Assembly: GCA_017562135.1 (NCBI GenBank)
Contig: QEYB01000936.1
Coordinates: forward strand, 124,001-188,000
DNA: 64,000 nt
Direction: 5' to 3'
DNA from: Dipylidium caninum
Lineage: Eukaryota > Platyhelminthes > Cestoda > Cyclophyllidea > Dipylidiidae
Shown: positions 48,771 to 60,249 of the stretch, one piece after another
Numbering within the stretch: the stretch's first letter is position 1
Layout: the number at the start of each line of letters is the position of its first letter
Program-made: the position numbers and the translations under genes
The notes under the pieces: generated by a model
What the model was told of the DNA's origin: nothing
The model's input: the letters and a program-made list of their open reading frames with translations, nothing else
Database searches by the model: none

Positions 48771-49699
48771 TTAGGGCTGCCTGTTGGTCACAACACACAA
48801 CGCGTTGCGACACTTCGTTCCAACGGGACATTTGGTGCAAGTGGCACCCTCCGTGTACGGCTTTTCGCCGTAATAATTGCCCCTGAAACAAATATCATAA
48901 TTTCTAATTACTCCACAACTTTATCCCCTCTATGGGTCGAATACTCACTGCGGTGTATATTGGCATGCCATAAAGTATATGGGCGGCGGCCATCTAAACA
49001 TTTGATCACACCGATTAATAGCGCAACCAATTTCTGTGGTCTGTGCCCATGCCATCTAGGTTGGACAGACAAAAAAGAGTCCTGTTGTTCACATCATAAA
49101 CATGTGTGAATGCTCGAGTAGGCGTTTTGGGCAAGTGGGAAGATTTGATTTGAGAGGTCAAATACAACAATGACATTCGACTTACTTGGGTGTAATGACC
49201 GCATACTTTGTCCGGAGCACATGTATTATTTTCGTAGGTGTAGCGTTCCACTTCGTTCCACCAACTCATCGCCATTTCTGTAATATTACGAGGTAAGCCG
49301 CTAGAATAAGCGAGATTCTGCCCAAGGTTGGCGTATTTTGAATGCTCTCCCCATTTGGGGTGCTCGAATTTGCATTTGGAACACCCATCTATCCGCCAAA
49401 TCTGCCAATTTTTGACTATATGTCTTAAAAGGTGGATTAACAAAGTAAGATTTCCCTCACAAAGGCCATATGGCTAACGGACCATGAGTGCATTGTCAAT
49501 GCCCCATGGCAGAGCATGTAAGCGTTAAATTATGAGGAGGGCGGGTAGGACCTACCAATTCCATCATGTCTGCGGCCGATGGTTTCACAGTGGACCGCAT
49601 TTTATTGTGATAATCGAGGACATCCTTGACCTCTGTACTATTCAGGGGCTCTGTCACCGTCATGGTTGAAATGGATAACACGACGAGAATGATTAACAT
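48771..49699 (-). CDS. Venom-allergen-like secreted CAP (SCP/TAPS) protein, one frameshift
   Basis: CAP-superfamily proteins are abundant in helminth secretions; some bind sterols or modulate hosts. Exons: 49699-49556, 49423-49186, 49055-48949 and 48882-48771. Exon 1 gives a signal peptide (MLIILVVLSISTMTVTE) and the first CAP helix (VLDYHNKMR). Exon 2 carries CAP2-type LGQNLAYSSG, WWNEVERY and CAP1-type CGHYTQV, so the active-site His and Glu of the CAP tetrad are present. Exon 3 has IGCAINRC and YFMACQYTP. Exon 4 is a Cys-rich tail with ATCTKCPVGTKC. Phases are 0, 0, 2. Exon 2 has one surplus base in a G-run (plus strand 49384-49386), which throws the frame after the second helix. Everything else is intact, so a sequence error is more likely than death of the gene. 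Group 1-like secreted form is inferred from the signal peptide and cysteines. Confidence 0.8.
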
Positions 49700-50188
49700 C
49701 TTCTTCTTCTATCTCTTTCTGCCCAATAGTACACAAACAGTGAGTTCGACGATGGTATCTTCTAAGTGTACATACTCTAATGTTTCTCAAAGCGGGCTTA
49801 AATACCTTCAAACCATGTGTAATCGGATGAATTTGGTCACGTGTCATTCTGTACTTTGGAAACAGCAGTGTACCTCACACAAAGACGAGGGGATACTTTT
49901 ACAATCTTGAGTTGAAATCGAATACTCAGAGGAGTTGTGGAAGCCGGTTAAGCTGCGATCCGCACCATTTTAAGAGCTGACGTGTCAATAACGCCTGCTC
50001 TACAGATTCACTATGGGATGTATCAACAACGTTAGTGGGATAGGGCAAATTGGTTCTTTCTGCGGATCATCAGGAGTTTAAGTACCAAAGAGGTGATATT
50101 TTAGACATATTAAGGAATTCGACAGTTGAAAATCTTTTCAAAGTGCCCAGCAAACTCACGTCATCCATGTATGTCAAGACTTTTGCTT

Positions 50189-50482
50189 CTACGCCCATAA
50201 TAGTATAGTGAAATCCAAGAAGATTTGTGGTCTAGTTAGTGGGAATACGGGAAGGTGAGTCTTGAGTATTTCCACACCACCACACACCGTAAGCTTCCGC
50301 TCATTAGTGAGAAGAGACTTTGCGCTGGGACAAGTCACCAGAAGGTCCAATTTGACTTGAATACCTTTTGTGGCATTTAAATCAGTCATGACGATACAGA
50401 CATTTTGCAACTCCTCTTTCCAACTGTCGCACTGAGGCACGAGACGATGGAAGAACGCCCACACAACTTCCTCTTGTAACAA
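50189..50482 (-). CDS. Possible exon, unidentified
   Basis: An open minus-strand block of 97 codons with protein-like composition (CDSWKEELQNVCIVMTDLNA, then LLVTCPSAKSLL). It contains donor-like GGTGTGGA and internal AG sites, so one or two small introns may lie inside. It lies upstream of the VAL gene on the same strand. A plus-strand open run at 50496-50759 abuts it and is equally unexplained. No family recognised. Confidence 0.2.
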   Translation of the reverse strand: MLQEEVVWAFFHRLVPQCDSWKEELQNVCIVMTDLNATKGIQVKLDLLVTCPSAKSLLTNERKLTVCGGVEILKTHLPVFPLTRPQIFLDFTILLWA

Positions 50483-52555
50483 TTTCGGTCGACTTGTGAG
50501 ACTGCGTAATAAACGTCATACTAACTACTTTGCTGGCAGGTTAACGACTCGTTGCCCGAACAACACCGAGAAATTTGACAAACGCCCGTTTTATTTCATT
50601 CCACCTCCGCGTTGTCAGTGCCGTACGTGCAAACTACAAATTACCGTCACTAATCAAATCAAGCCTTTTGAATACGCATTCCATTGTGCAGAAGACCAGA
50701 GAGTTCTGTGGATTTCTATTCGCCCAGGTTACATTAAAACTTTGACGGAAAGGTGGTGACCTTATGTTCCACCCTAACTGTTGTATCACTTTGTGCCTCT
50801 CCGTCGCATGGATCACAGAACTTAGAAAGGGATCGCAACAAAAGAAACTCGCAGGCTCCCCATCGGTTAAATTTAGACGCATTTATAGCTCATGTATGCC
50901 AAAATGTAGAAGTCCTTTGGTCTACCCAAAATATCCTGGCTCACAACACAAACATCACAGTCCCTTAGTGAGTCGGGAACAAAACAATGGGATTAATAAA
51001 GTAGAGGGTGGGGCGATTTGGCCTAGCATAATGTTCCCAAGAAGACTGCTTCATAAACCGAGTAAAATGGCACTTCTTGGGTAGCTTAGGCATATTGGGT
51101 ATCACTTAAGTTGTTAAATTCTAAAAGATTTCATGTAGTGAAAGAGGGTGGAGCAGTTTAGTAAACGAATTTCTTTAAACGTTAATACCATGTGTTGACC
51201 GTCGTGTGAGCATCATTGGGAGGATTACGACACATTTATTTACTCAGGTAAATACTTTTAGCGTCACAAATGCAACTTACAGTGAGTGACGAAGTGATGA
51301 GGAATAAAGGTTGGGACTATCGTGCAATCAAAGTGTCTGCACGAGTTACCGAAACGCGGCAGTACTATTCATTGTCAGTAGTAATAGTGCTAATGGGATG
51401 GTGACAGATCGGTGGCATGGTAGACGGCGAGGAAGAAGTCTATTTACTTAGACTTAGTGCAAATGGGCTGTTTGTCGGAGGTATTCTCCATCATAAACTA
51501 AGTAACTGTGGCACCGTGCAATGCTACTGAAGTGTATTAGTACCATGGTTAAAGACGTCCTATTAATGCGCCAAATCTCACTCCCTATTTATCTTAGCTT
51601 TTATAATATCACGGATTGTGTACATTGTTCCATAAGAAGTTGATACATCTAAATGTAGAGCACTTTGCGCAAAAACTATCTTTCTACCAAGCCTTTTCTC
51701 TTGCTTCCCTTATCCTGTGTACCCCATGGAGCGTCTGTTTACTTTTGCTCCCTCTCCCCTCCCTTTCACCCTTGAAAACTATTTTCCACATGCTCACAAA
51801 AACTACCATTCGTGCGGACTGCTTTCACAGATGTATTAAAGTGCGTCTAGCTCAGGCTAGATTTCAGACCTCCAGCCTTCTAATATATGCTTCACCATAA
51901 GAAACTTATCAATTGCAGTAAAGTTAAAGGGCTATAAGAAAGCGATCCAATCTTAGTGAGTTTGAGGCAAATACTGTTACCCCTTAACCGTTCTCTCCTT
52001 CCACAGTACGCCATGTCCTTTAGCAAATCGGCTCTGAAGGCCTACTTTACAACATGGTTACCAGTTTCCACATTTTCACCAACTTGGACGAATAGAAGGG
52101 GATGTCGTGGTTTCCAAGAGCCTCGCAGTATATTCAGACTGTGAGGAATGGGGGTCGTTTAATTCCCCGTCGTAGTTGTTACTATTTAAGGTAATTAATC
52201 AAACCTCATCCCCATAACAAAGACGGTTCCCTTAATCACAAATCTATTTTTACTCAGCCCCAGGTTAATTTTAAAATAAGTATCTTCGGTCAAATTACTG
52301 CAATTTTCTCGATCACTGACTCCTCATTTCACACATCTTTTGGTTGGCTACAAATTATTTTCCCAGTTAGAATGTGTTGTTAATTAATAGAGGTGATGAG
52401 CTACATACAGCAGTGAACGCCCAGGCATTTGCACTTTCGTAAGATGTCACTGCAGCGTAACTTCACACCCGGCCGCGCAAAAATCTGGCGTTTTTTAGAC
52501 ACACGAAGCCGTGATCGTCATGTTCCGGTGTACTTTTCTTTCTTCATCACATGCG

Positions 52556-52599
52556 GTTGTGGATGTGGATGTGGATGATGATGATGAGGAGGAGGAGGA
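52556..52599. repeat. Trinucleotide/hexanucleotide simple repeat
   Basis: A run built from TGGATG, then GAT, then GAG units. The short open frame over it is a by-product of the repeat. Confidence 0.75.
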
Positions 52600-53256
52600 C
52601 GGAGATACCACCAAAGGTGGCTCCACGTGTAAAGCCAACGATTATTGACAACTTACACGTGATAAGAAGCCACTTTTCATGTTATTCCTTTCATTTTCTT
52701 AGAAACAAATCGGAAAGAAAAGCACTATCATTCCAAACTTGGAAACGTTGGACTAATGGACGGTGGGAAGTGAGTGAGTAAATAAATGTTCGAAATAATA
52801 ACTATCAAAGCAGTATGTACAAGCGCAGGTCCCATTCCACTTTAATTTAAATCCCTAACTTAATGGCATTCCGCTCATGTCAACTCCTGTTGCCATCTCC
52901 ACTACCAATTCAATGCATTTTGCACTGAAATTCCATCTTAAAAGTTATGCATCCTCAAAATGGAATTCTTATGATACTACGTTTTGATGATCGTTAGGAA
53001 TGATTCAAGGGGGATGAAAACTAAACTGCATGTTGAAGCTATGTCACCAGGGGATAATATCGTGTAGTGTGGGAAATCTACAAGCCTATCCCATTCCTCA
53101 ATTGCCGCCGAGATGAGAGGTTGCGAACGATTGAGTCAAGGGGGCACTGATCCACAAATGCGAAGTTCAGAATAGAAAGTGAAGTGAAAGTGCATGACTA
53201 AACGGGTATTTTCAGTTTGTGTCCCTAACATTTCTCCTCCCTCCTTTCCACCCTTA

Positions 53257-53308
53257 TGTGTTTGTGTGTGTGTGTGTGTGTGAGTGTGTGTGTGTGGTTT
53301 TGTGTTGG
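53257..53308. repeat. (TG)n microsatellite
   Basis: About 50 bp of TG/GTGT repeats with two interruptions. The His-Thr-rich minus-strand frame over it is an artefact of the repeat. Confidence 0.85.
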
Positions 53309-53452
53309 GATATGACCATGTGATTATGCGTGAATGGTTGCGTGACCGCATAAAGTCCAAGGAGTTTACAATTACCTGTTCAATTCTTCCGTCCCCATAT
53401 TCTCACAGATTTTGTACTCAAGCAACCTGAAGGAAAGGGAGATCGAAGGCGT

Positions 53453-53654
53453 TTACGTTTGCATCTTGGTCATGCGCCAGTAGCAGTATAAGCAGATTAT
53501 TCGTTCCTCGTCGGTCAGTCGCCTTTTTAAAAGGGTATCGTCCGTCCAATCACATAGATTCAGAATGTCGTGTCCCATAACATCCGCTGAATGCGGAAGA
53601 ACGTGGAGGACGGATTGAAGCAAGACATCAAAAAACCAGAGCTCTTCGGTGCAT
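53453..53654 (-). CDS. Terminal exon of an unidentified gene
   Basis: Acceptor TTTCTATTCAG is followed by a 66-residue open frame to TAA. It is rich in Leu, Trp, Cys and His: ELWFFDVLLQSVLHVLPHS, then LCDWTDDTLFKRRL and ICLYCYWRMTKMQT. This reads as the helical C-terminus of a real protein. Another plausible exon on the same strand lies near 54838-54768 (donor GTAAGT), but phases do not match directly. The Raw-like gene upstream ends with its own stop, so this is probably a separate gene. Confidence 0.45.
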
Positions 53655-55570
53655 CTGAATAGAAAATATTTGCCGAAATATTATCAAGAAAGTTAGCACG
53701 AAGTTAACGTTTGTCAGTGCCTCAGTTTTGTGGTTTAAGGACCGAAATGCATAGGGATAGTGGATGTTGAACGCCATTGTCAAAATTTAGGGTTTTACAG
53801 CGAAGTTGCCCATCAAGTGACCATGCGATTCTGCGAACTTTTAGAGCAGAACTAATTGATGTTGAGGTTATCAAAGTTGTCGCTCTTCCCGCCCTCTCAT
53901 TTCCCAAACTTGGACATTAGAAAGGCGAGTTATCGCCAGACAGGTCTGATTCATTCACCATTTTGCATTCATGCTTCATTATCAGCAAGTCACTCACCAA
54001 ACTGCTGTTACCTTCTCATCGGAATCACCAATCAGTGGGGAATATCGATCAGTGTAGTGGCCTAATGGTCAGGCCGACGTGAATCTAATTGATCGACCAC
54101 TTCTGTCTGCGTCATTCCCTCCTTCTTGTGAGTGCGTCTTCGCATGGGAGCTCCGTCCCCGCCTTCATGAAGGGTTTTTAGGTGAGTGGGCGGATGGCTG
54201 CGTAAGCATGTAGATGAGTGGGTGAGTGCCTGAGTGTGGTTGCCATGACCTTCTTTGTTTTCTGTCATATTTTAACGTTCACTGCGTTTTATTCACTCAT
54301 CCAGCATCTCAGGATTCTACAATGACTCACTATTAAAGGCAGACACTAGAATGTGTTGATAGGTACAGTCATTGCCTCGTCTATCTGGTGAAATTGGTCT
54401 CTTGAGTAAGAGAAATAAACTACTAAATTAAGGTGCAAAATTGGGATTAAAAATCCACTTCCGCACCTCAAAATGTCGTCGACATCATCCCGTGTGGACA
54501 CTGCTAGCTTCTTTTAAGATGGGATATGAGGGACAAAAGACATTTCCTCAGGCTTAACAGTGATTTTATTCATTCATACTGGAAGTCTGTCTTACTGGAG
54601 GGGTGATGTGAGCACAGTCCAAATCTGCAGATTCGGTGTAAATAGCATGGTGACACGTTATTTCACCCCGCAAACTGAGATATAAGGGAAGAGAGTGCGT
54701 TTTAGCCTTTGCACCTCCTAATTAGACATAAGGAATAGAGGGGAGAATAAAGACAACCACTTACGCGCTTGGCCGCTCCACGGACTCTGAATCCTTGATC
54801 CGTCTTCCCCTCTAACCCCCCAGTTATTTATCCTTTTAAAACAAAAAAGCCCAGGTATGGTTAGATAAAAATCCAACACAACGTTAACCCCAAAAACCCA
54901 TGACAACGCCAGCCGTAACAGTCACTGACCACACAAGTACCGTTACCATGTGGTGAGGTGATTTCCAAACTCCCTCACAGTTCCGTTGTAAGCGCTGTGA
55001 TAAGCGCCTTATGTTCACATATCCTACCATCAACACCCACACCCGCTCAACTGACAGACCCGTGGGGAGTATGCTCACCGAGGTCAGGGACAGCCCTCAA
55101 TCATAAGGTGATCAATCTGAAGATCGGCATTCATCCCTTCCACTTCCTCCTTTTCCATATGCGTCCGATGAGGGTATCGAGTAGAAGGAGGCAGACGCGA
55201 GCATGGCGCCGTATCTCCTGGTGTCCCGTTGCTTTAGTCAAATGAGGCGATACTACATTCCACCACCTCGACACTAAATTCATCGAAATCAAATGTCCAT
55301 GAGACTAGGCAAGATCGCCCACCTTTCTGACACATTCTTCACCACTTCACACAAATATCCAAAGTAGTTACTATTAACGAGTAAATTACAAGTGAAAATC
55401 CAGGAAATACCGAGTATGAAGATGACGATTGAGAAAACGAATGAAGAGGGAGGAGGGGGTAGGGGCGAATATAAAAACAAACACACCCCAAACGGGAGAG
55501 ATGAAAAATCACAGCGTCGGGTATGATGAAGAGGCTTAAATTGAACAACATTTAATAGTATCAAGTCCAT

Positions 55571-58500
55571 TCAAAAAAGAAGGAAAAGATCGTTAATATT
55601 CTCTGCGGGGCGGGCTAAAAGAAGGCCTCTTCGGTCCTCTTCCTCTACTTCTTCGCTGCTACCTCCTCTTCGTTTAGGCCTTTCTAGAAGGGATTTAAGA
55701 TAACTGCGGGAACGGTTGTGGTCCTTCACAGCTGCCACCGGCAAGCCAAACACCTCTCCACCATCCCTGACGCCGTTGATTAAGGATGGAGGCGAAGAAA
55801 CCCCATTCCTCCTCTTTCCTCCTTTTTCCGACAATATTCCCAACAGCTTTTCTGGATCAGCATTACTAACGTCGATCTTTTGTTGTTTCTCCCTTTTTGG
55901 CGTTTCGCATATTGTTTCTATTGTGCTTCTCGTTCTAATAGTTTTGGCGGAATCAGAACATTTAGGTGAAGGATGCGGGGAATCCAGAGAAGACAAGGAT
56001 GTATCCGTTCCCGAGGGTGGGTGGAAGACTTCATCAGGTGTACTAGCTAAACTACTATATCCAGAAGAGTTTGCTGAACTCGTATCACTTTCCCCGCTCT
56101 CATTTGTGTCGACTTCATCGTTGTTGAGATATTCTACACAAAGAATCACCTCTTTTCCACTTCCAATGGCAAAAGCCGCCTCCATCTGTTCCACAATCCA
56201 CAATCCCTGTCGCGAAATGTAGAAGTAAAACCGGGGACAGTGACGCTGTACTGCCATGCTCACATCGAAATCACGTTGCGAGCCTTGTCGACACACCACC
56301 CACTTCTTGATGGGGGTTTTAGTGGCAGCGACGTTGATACCATCACTCACACAATCACTCTCCCAATCCGCGTTCACTTGTGTGCACTTTGGCGGTGGCG
56401 GCGCACCGCCGTAGTAAAGATCGATCGTCGAGTTCACGGTCGCCTCGGCGATTGGAAAGTACTGATAAGACGCAAGGATTCGTTTTCGTGGCTGAGGGAG
56501 ATGAAAAGTGGATGTCAGTGCAAGAATGTAGTGGAATAAGGCGCAATAGTCTTCATATATGAAACTTACCACTGTCACCGTTCTATCGTAGAAGTCTGGA
56601 TCGTCAATACTCTACAAGACGATTAGGCAAGGATTGATCACGAGGACGCCATTTCATGGGGAATCGAGCTCATATTTAGCCGCAAAAGAGCAGCGACGAA
56701 TGAAAAACAACTTTTAACAGAGTGAATGAGCAACGGCATCACATGGTAAAACAGTGACGAAATTGGTTGCCAATATTCAGCGCTGTTAACAATATTCAGC
56801 GCTGTTAACACTAAGGTAGTGAAGTCGTTCCACCGTTGGTTGTAAAACTATCGCTTCCTCCGGCCTATTACGACCACGTCACCGATTACCCACTTAACTA
56901 CGGATTTGTTTGGATGTTAAAAACTAAATGAGGGACTTAATTAAGTATTGGAGATGGAAATAATAGGACGATACATAGAGACTGCAAAACACACGTCCCA
57001 TCCGTCGGCGAATGTGTACATTGATGAGTCACTATTTTCGCAGACGGGCCACGTGTTTAAACGCCTCAATGTTCTCCAATAACTGGGCCAACCTGCCTGC
57101 CTATTTTGACAGTGACGGCGACAACAAAATTATAAAATCGAATGGCAGCAGCTTTACTCAATGCATTCTTAAAATATACTTGAAAGTGAGGCATAAACGA
57201 AAGGCTATTCAAGGATTCCCGTACTCGCATGATAGCTAGCATCCTGATATTAATTCATGTGGTAGAATATCCGTCTAAGTTCATATACAATCCAACTTTC
57301 TAAAGCCAGATCAGAACAAAAATGAAAAAGTGAACAACATCATAAAAAAATAAAACAAGGAAGAAGGGGGTTAGAAGGCGAGAGAATGGCGAAAGGTAAA
57401 GAACCGCTTACCCGATCGGGGCAGTAATGGCGATCGTAAAGTGCTTTGATGTGAAGAAGGGCGTCTTCTACTTGATCGAAAAAACGCACGTGAGTAGATC
57501 GAAGACCTTCCAGCCACCGATAGCCCGCCTCAATGCTCTGCAATTCACTGTAGGAGAATGGATAATAAAATTTGATGAGAGGAAGGAGGAAGAATGCCAC
57601 TTGAGAAGGGAATATTATAAAACTCACGCGGGTGTAGCGCACTTCTTTTCTAAGTCATTTGCTGTGAAAATGTTTGTGCCTCTGCCACCGGGGAAGGGTG
57701 GGGAAGGTTTAGGACGGACAACTAGCAGGGTACGGGGGTGGCCCAAGTGGGGATGGGCATGTGAGCGATTAGAGGAATGGAGACGAGCGGCGAGGTTGGC
57801 AACCTCCACTAGGCTGGATAGGCCACGAGTAAGATGGGGTAAGAAGACAAAGAGAAGACAACTGGCACGCTCCTTCGCCTCTTCCTCTTGAGAAATCAAC
57901 TCCGGGCGCCACTCATCGACTTGCTGTTCGAAAACCAGGTCAATACAAGGATGAATAGTCAGTCGAAAATGACCGAAGGTACTAATAATACACAACTACC
58001 ACCGGCCCACTAATGAACGGACATGGGGAGGAGAGGTTACTAATTTTAGCGATTGTGATTGCCATCCGAAACGGAAGTTATTGTGCAAAGATTCTACACG
58101 GAATAAAGAGGCGGAAAAGAGTAAGGTCCACATCTCACTTTGACTAAAAAAGACAGAACATATCGACTGGGAAATATCTGATTTCTATTATTTGCCATAA
58201 GGCCCGCGAAGGATCATAGGAAGTTTAAAGTAGATGAAAGAATGTGTGATACTGCGTGGGCTGGCATGTGGATGATTACGCTTCTCTGTTTAAACGGGTG
58301 GGTGAATGAGTGGTCATGCCTCTCAAAATTGCACGTCATACGGAGAGCTAAAATGAAGGGTAAAGCCAACCGGCACCCCCTCAAACAAATGTGCTAGATT
58401 TTTAATGGTTTGGACCGAGAAGTTATAACAATCAAATGGCAAAAAACGTAATATGGAAAAGAACTACAGACACAAAAACAATAGGATGTGAAAAAGGAAA

Positions 58501-58672
58501 GAAAACTCACCGGGTTGAAATAAGGAATTCGGTTCTCGTCCAGAAAGGGCACGGCGATATCTTTTCGCCAAGTCGTTGGATTACAAGCGCCACCAAGAAA
58601 CACTAAAGAGAATTCAAAAATCAAAGGAACTTACCTCCATCGAGACACCGACCTTGAGAAGGAGCAGGTTTT
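55571..58672 (-). CDS. Raw-like protein with nucleoside 2-deoxyribosyltransferase-like domains
   Basis: Exons: 58672-58635 (5' partial), 58602-58511, 57923-57628, 57547-57412, 56611-56570 and 56491-55571. Phases agree where adjacent; an extra exon between 57412 and 56611 is possible. The first domain matches the Nuc_deoxyri_tr2 family found in the Drosophila Raw protein (an antagonist of JNK signalling in epithelia): VFLGGACNPTTWRKDIAVPF, RIPYFNPQVDEWRPEL and EEEAKERASCLLFVF. The second half appears to repeat the fold in diverged form: TIDLYYGGAPPPP, RFYFYISRQGLW, IVEQMEAAFAIGSGKEVILC. It then has DHNRSRSYLKSLLER, separated by a Ser/Asp-rich insert of about 120 residues. The catalytic Glu of true deoxyribosyltransferases cannot be assigned, so enzyme activity is uncertain. 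Intron 58634-58603 is only 32 nt. No start codon was found within the exons mapped. Confidence 0.75.
56771..56808. repeat. 19-bp perfect tandem duplication
   Basis: Two identical 19-bp copies in direct contact, containing the AGCGCT and GTTAAC palindromes. They lie in the intron of the Raw-like gene between 57412 and 56611. Confidence 0.85.
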
Positions 58673-58729
58673 CTAGAGTAAAAATGACGAAGTGGTGATT
58701 ACAGCGCAATGCATGCCAGAAATCCAAGT

Positions 58730-60200
58730 AATACTAGATTAAACATTGGTGAGCCAGGTATATGACAAACGTTCAGCGCAGACAGCCAGGTTGGATATGG
58801 GGAAAGGAGACACACATATAACAATAATACTTGTTGAGGAAAGAGATGACCATTATTCTAATAATTACATGAATTGTGGCAAAAACCTTCACAACAAAGA
58901 AATTTAGAATGATGGGGGACTCGCAACTCGGTAAGCTAGCGTACGGATCGAATCAGACACCAATTACCCAATGTAAAATAGACATCCAAATTGACTTTAC
59001 TTAGGTAGCTTCGGAGGTGAATATAATTTGGCGGATTTCCGCTTAGGTAAGACACTGTTCATAGTCAGGTCGGAGTTTAAGGAAATGCGGATGCACGCAG
59101 TTGCACCGACGACGAATCGGCACCCACAGACAGAGCCGTAAATGAGGGAAGAGCGAGCAGCCCGCCCAATGCCAAGGTAAGCGAATTTTCTGGATTAAAC
59201 AAATATAAAGTTATGTTCGTGAGGACGCCCATGTCGGCGATATATACCATCGTCGTACCTTTTAAAACAATTTACATTTACAAAATTAGCGACTGACATA
59301 CCGTGACACCCTTACCTTCACACTGTACACTTTGTACAAGAGTGCTACAATGAATGTTACCAGAGAAATGCCTGGTCCCCTATGCCTTTTGATCGCATAG
59401 GGGGATGCAATATATGTGTATCATTTAGTTGTGTTTAATTATGATCATTTGTAGTAGTAGGCGGCTTTAACCGCTGACCCAATTTTTGCTTAAATAGCTC
59501 ATACTCCTATTCGTATCAATAATACGTCCCCCTGATTCATCCGTCGGACGTTATAATATCTTTCGTTTGTGTTAACCAGCTGTCCCAAATATAAGCACCA
59601 CTTGAGCTGACCACCACCGGTATTTTACAATTACTCGCACTTCTGATAGCACCCTACGTGATACACCTACGAATGTCAATTTTATTTGTTCGCCTATTTT
59701 ATGGGGGGGGGGCATAGTGAGAGACCGCTTATTGTTTCCAAATCTCTATTGGTACTACGTCTCAAGGGAGAAACTTCATTTAACTTGAGGCGCTGCGTAC
59801 AACCGATGTGTTTCATCGAACACCTCTTTCATCTGGACTGCAGGATCATAGAAATGCGCTGCGGACTGTCATCAGTTCTCGAACCATCATTTCATGGGGA
59901 AACATATAAACACGTTTTAGGTAGTTACAAGAGATGAAAGCCGCCTTCTAACAAAACGAACTCCCTCTCCCAAATGGGTTCACTGAAACACGGCTCTGAG
60001 GAGCGTGGATGCTATAGTTTGTAGCCTCCCTCTGTTGTAATTACAAAAGCTGCATGATAGGTGAATACTATAGGATGATAAAACCTGGAGAGCCACAGGC
60101 TTTGTCCATTTCAACCTCTTATGCTTCTCACTCTTTCGATTCCATCCTTTCAGACTTGAATATCACCTCTTTCTCTATCTTCCGCCCACGCAATATGAGA
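58730..60200. other. Region upstream of the Raw-like gene
   Basis: Should contain the missing 5' exon(s) and promoter of the Raw-like gene. I could not find them. A G8 run lies at 59703-59710. Confidence 0.3.
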
Positions 60201-60249
60201 TTCACGATTCTATCATTTCTGTTTACCAGGTCATTTTTATTTATTTTAG

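Larger units (their letters stand above)
50800..53450. other. Intergenic, low information
   Basis: No supported gene. Open runs on the plus strand (50764-51084, 51616-51900, 51956-52144) lack domains. The right part holds two simple-sequence tracts listed separately. Confidence 0.35.

Noticed and set aside
53136..53360. 74-codon minus-strand frame with His-Thr repeats
   Set aside because: It is translation of the TG microsatellite.
55716..56222. 168-codon plus-strand open frame
   Set aside because: It is the antisense of the Raw-like exon 56491-55571, whose protein matches across both strands of evidence (splice sites, domain motifs); the plus frame has no domain.
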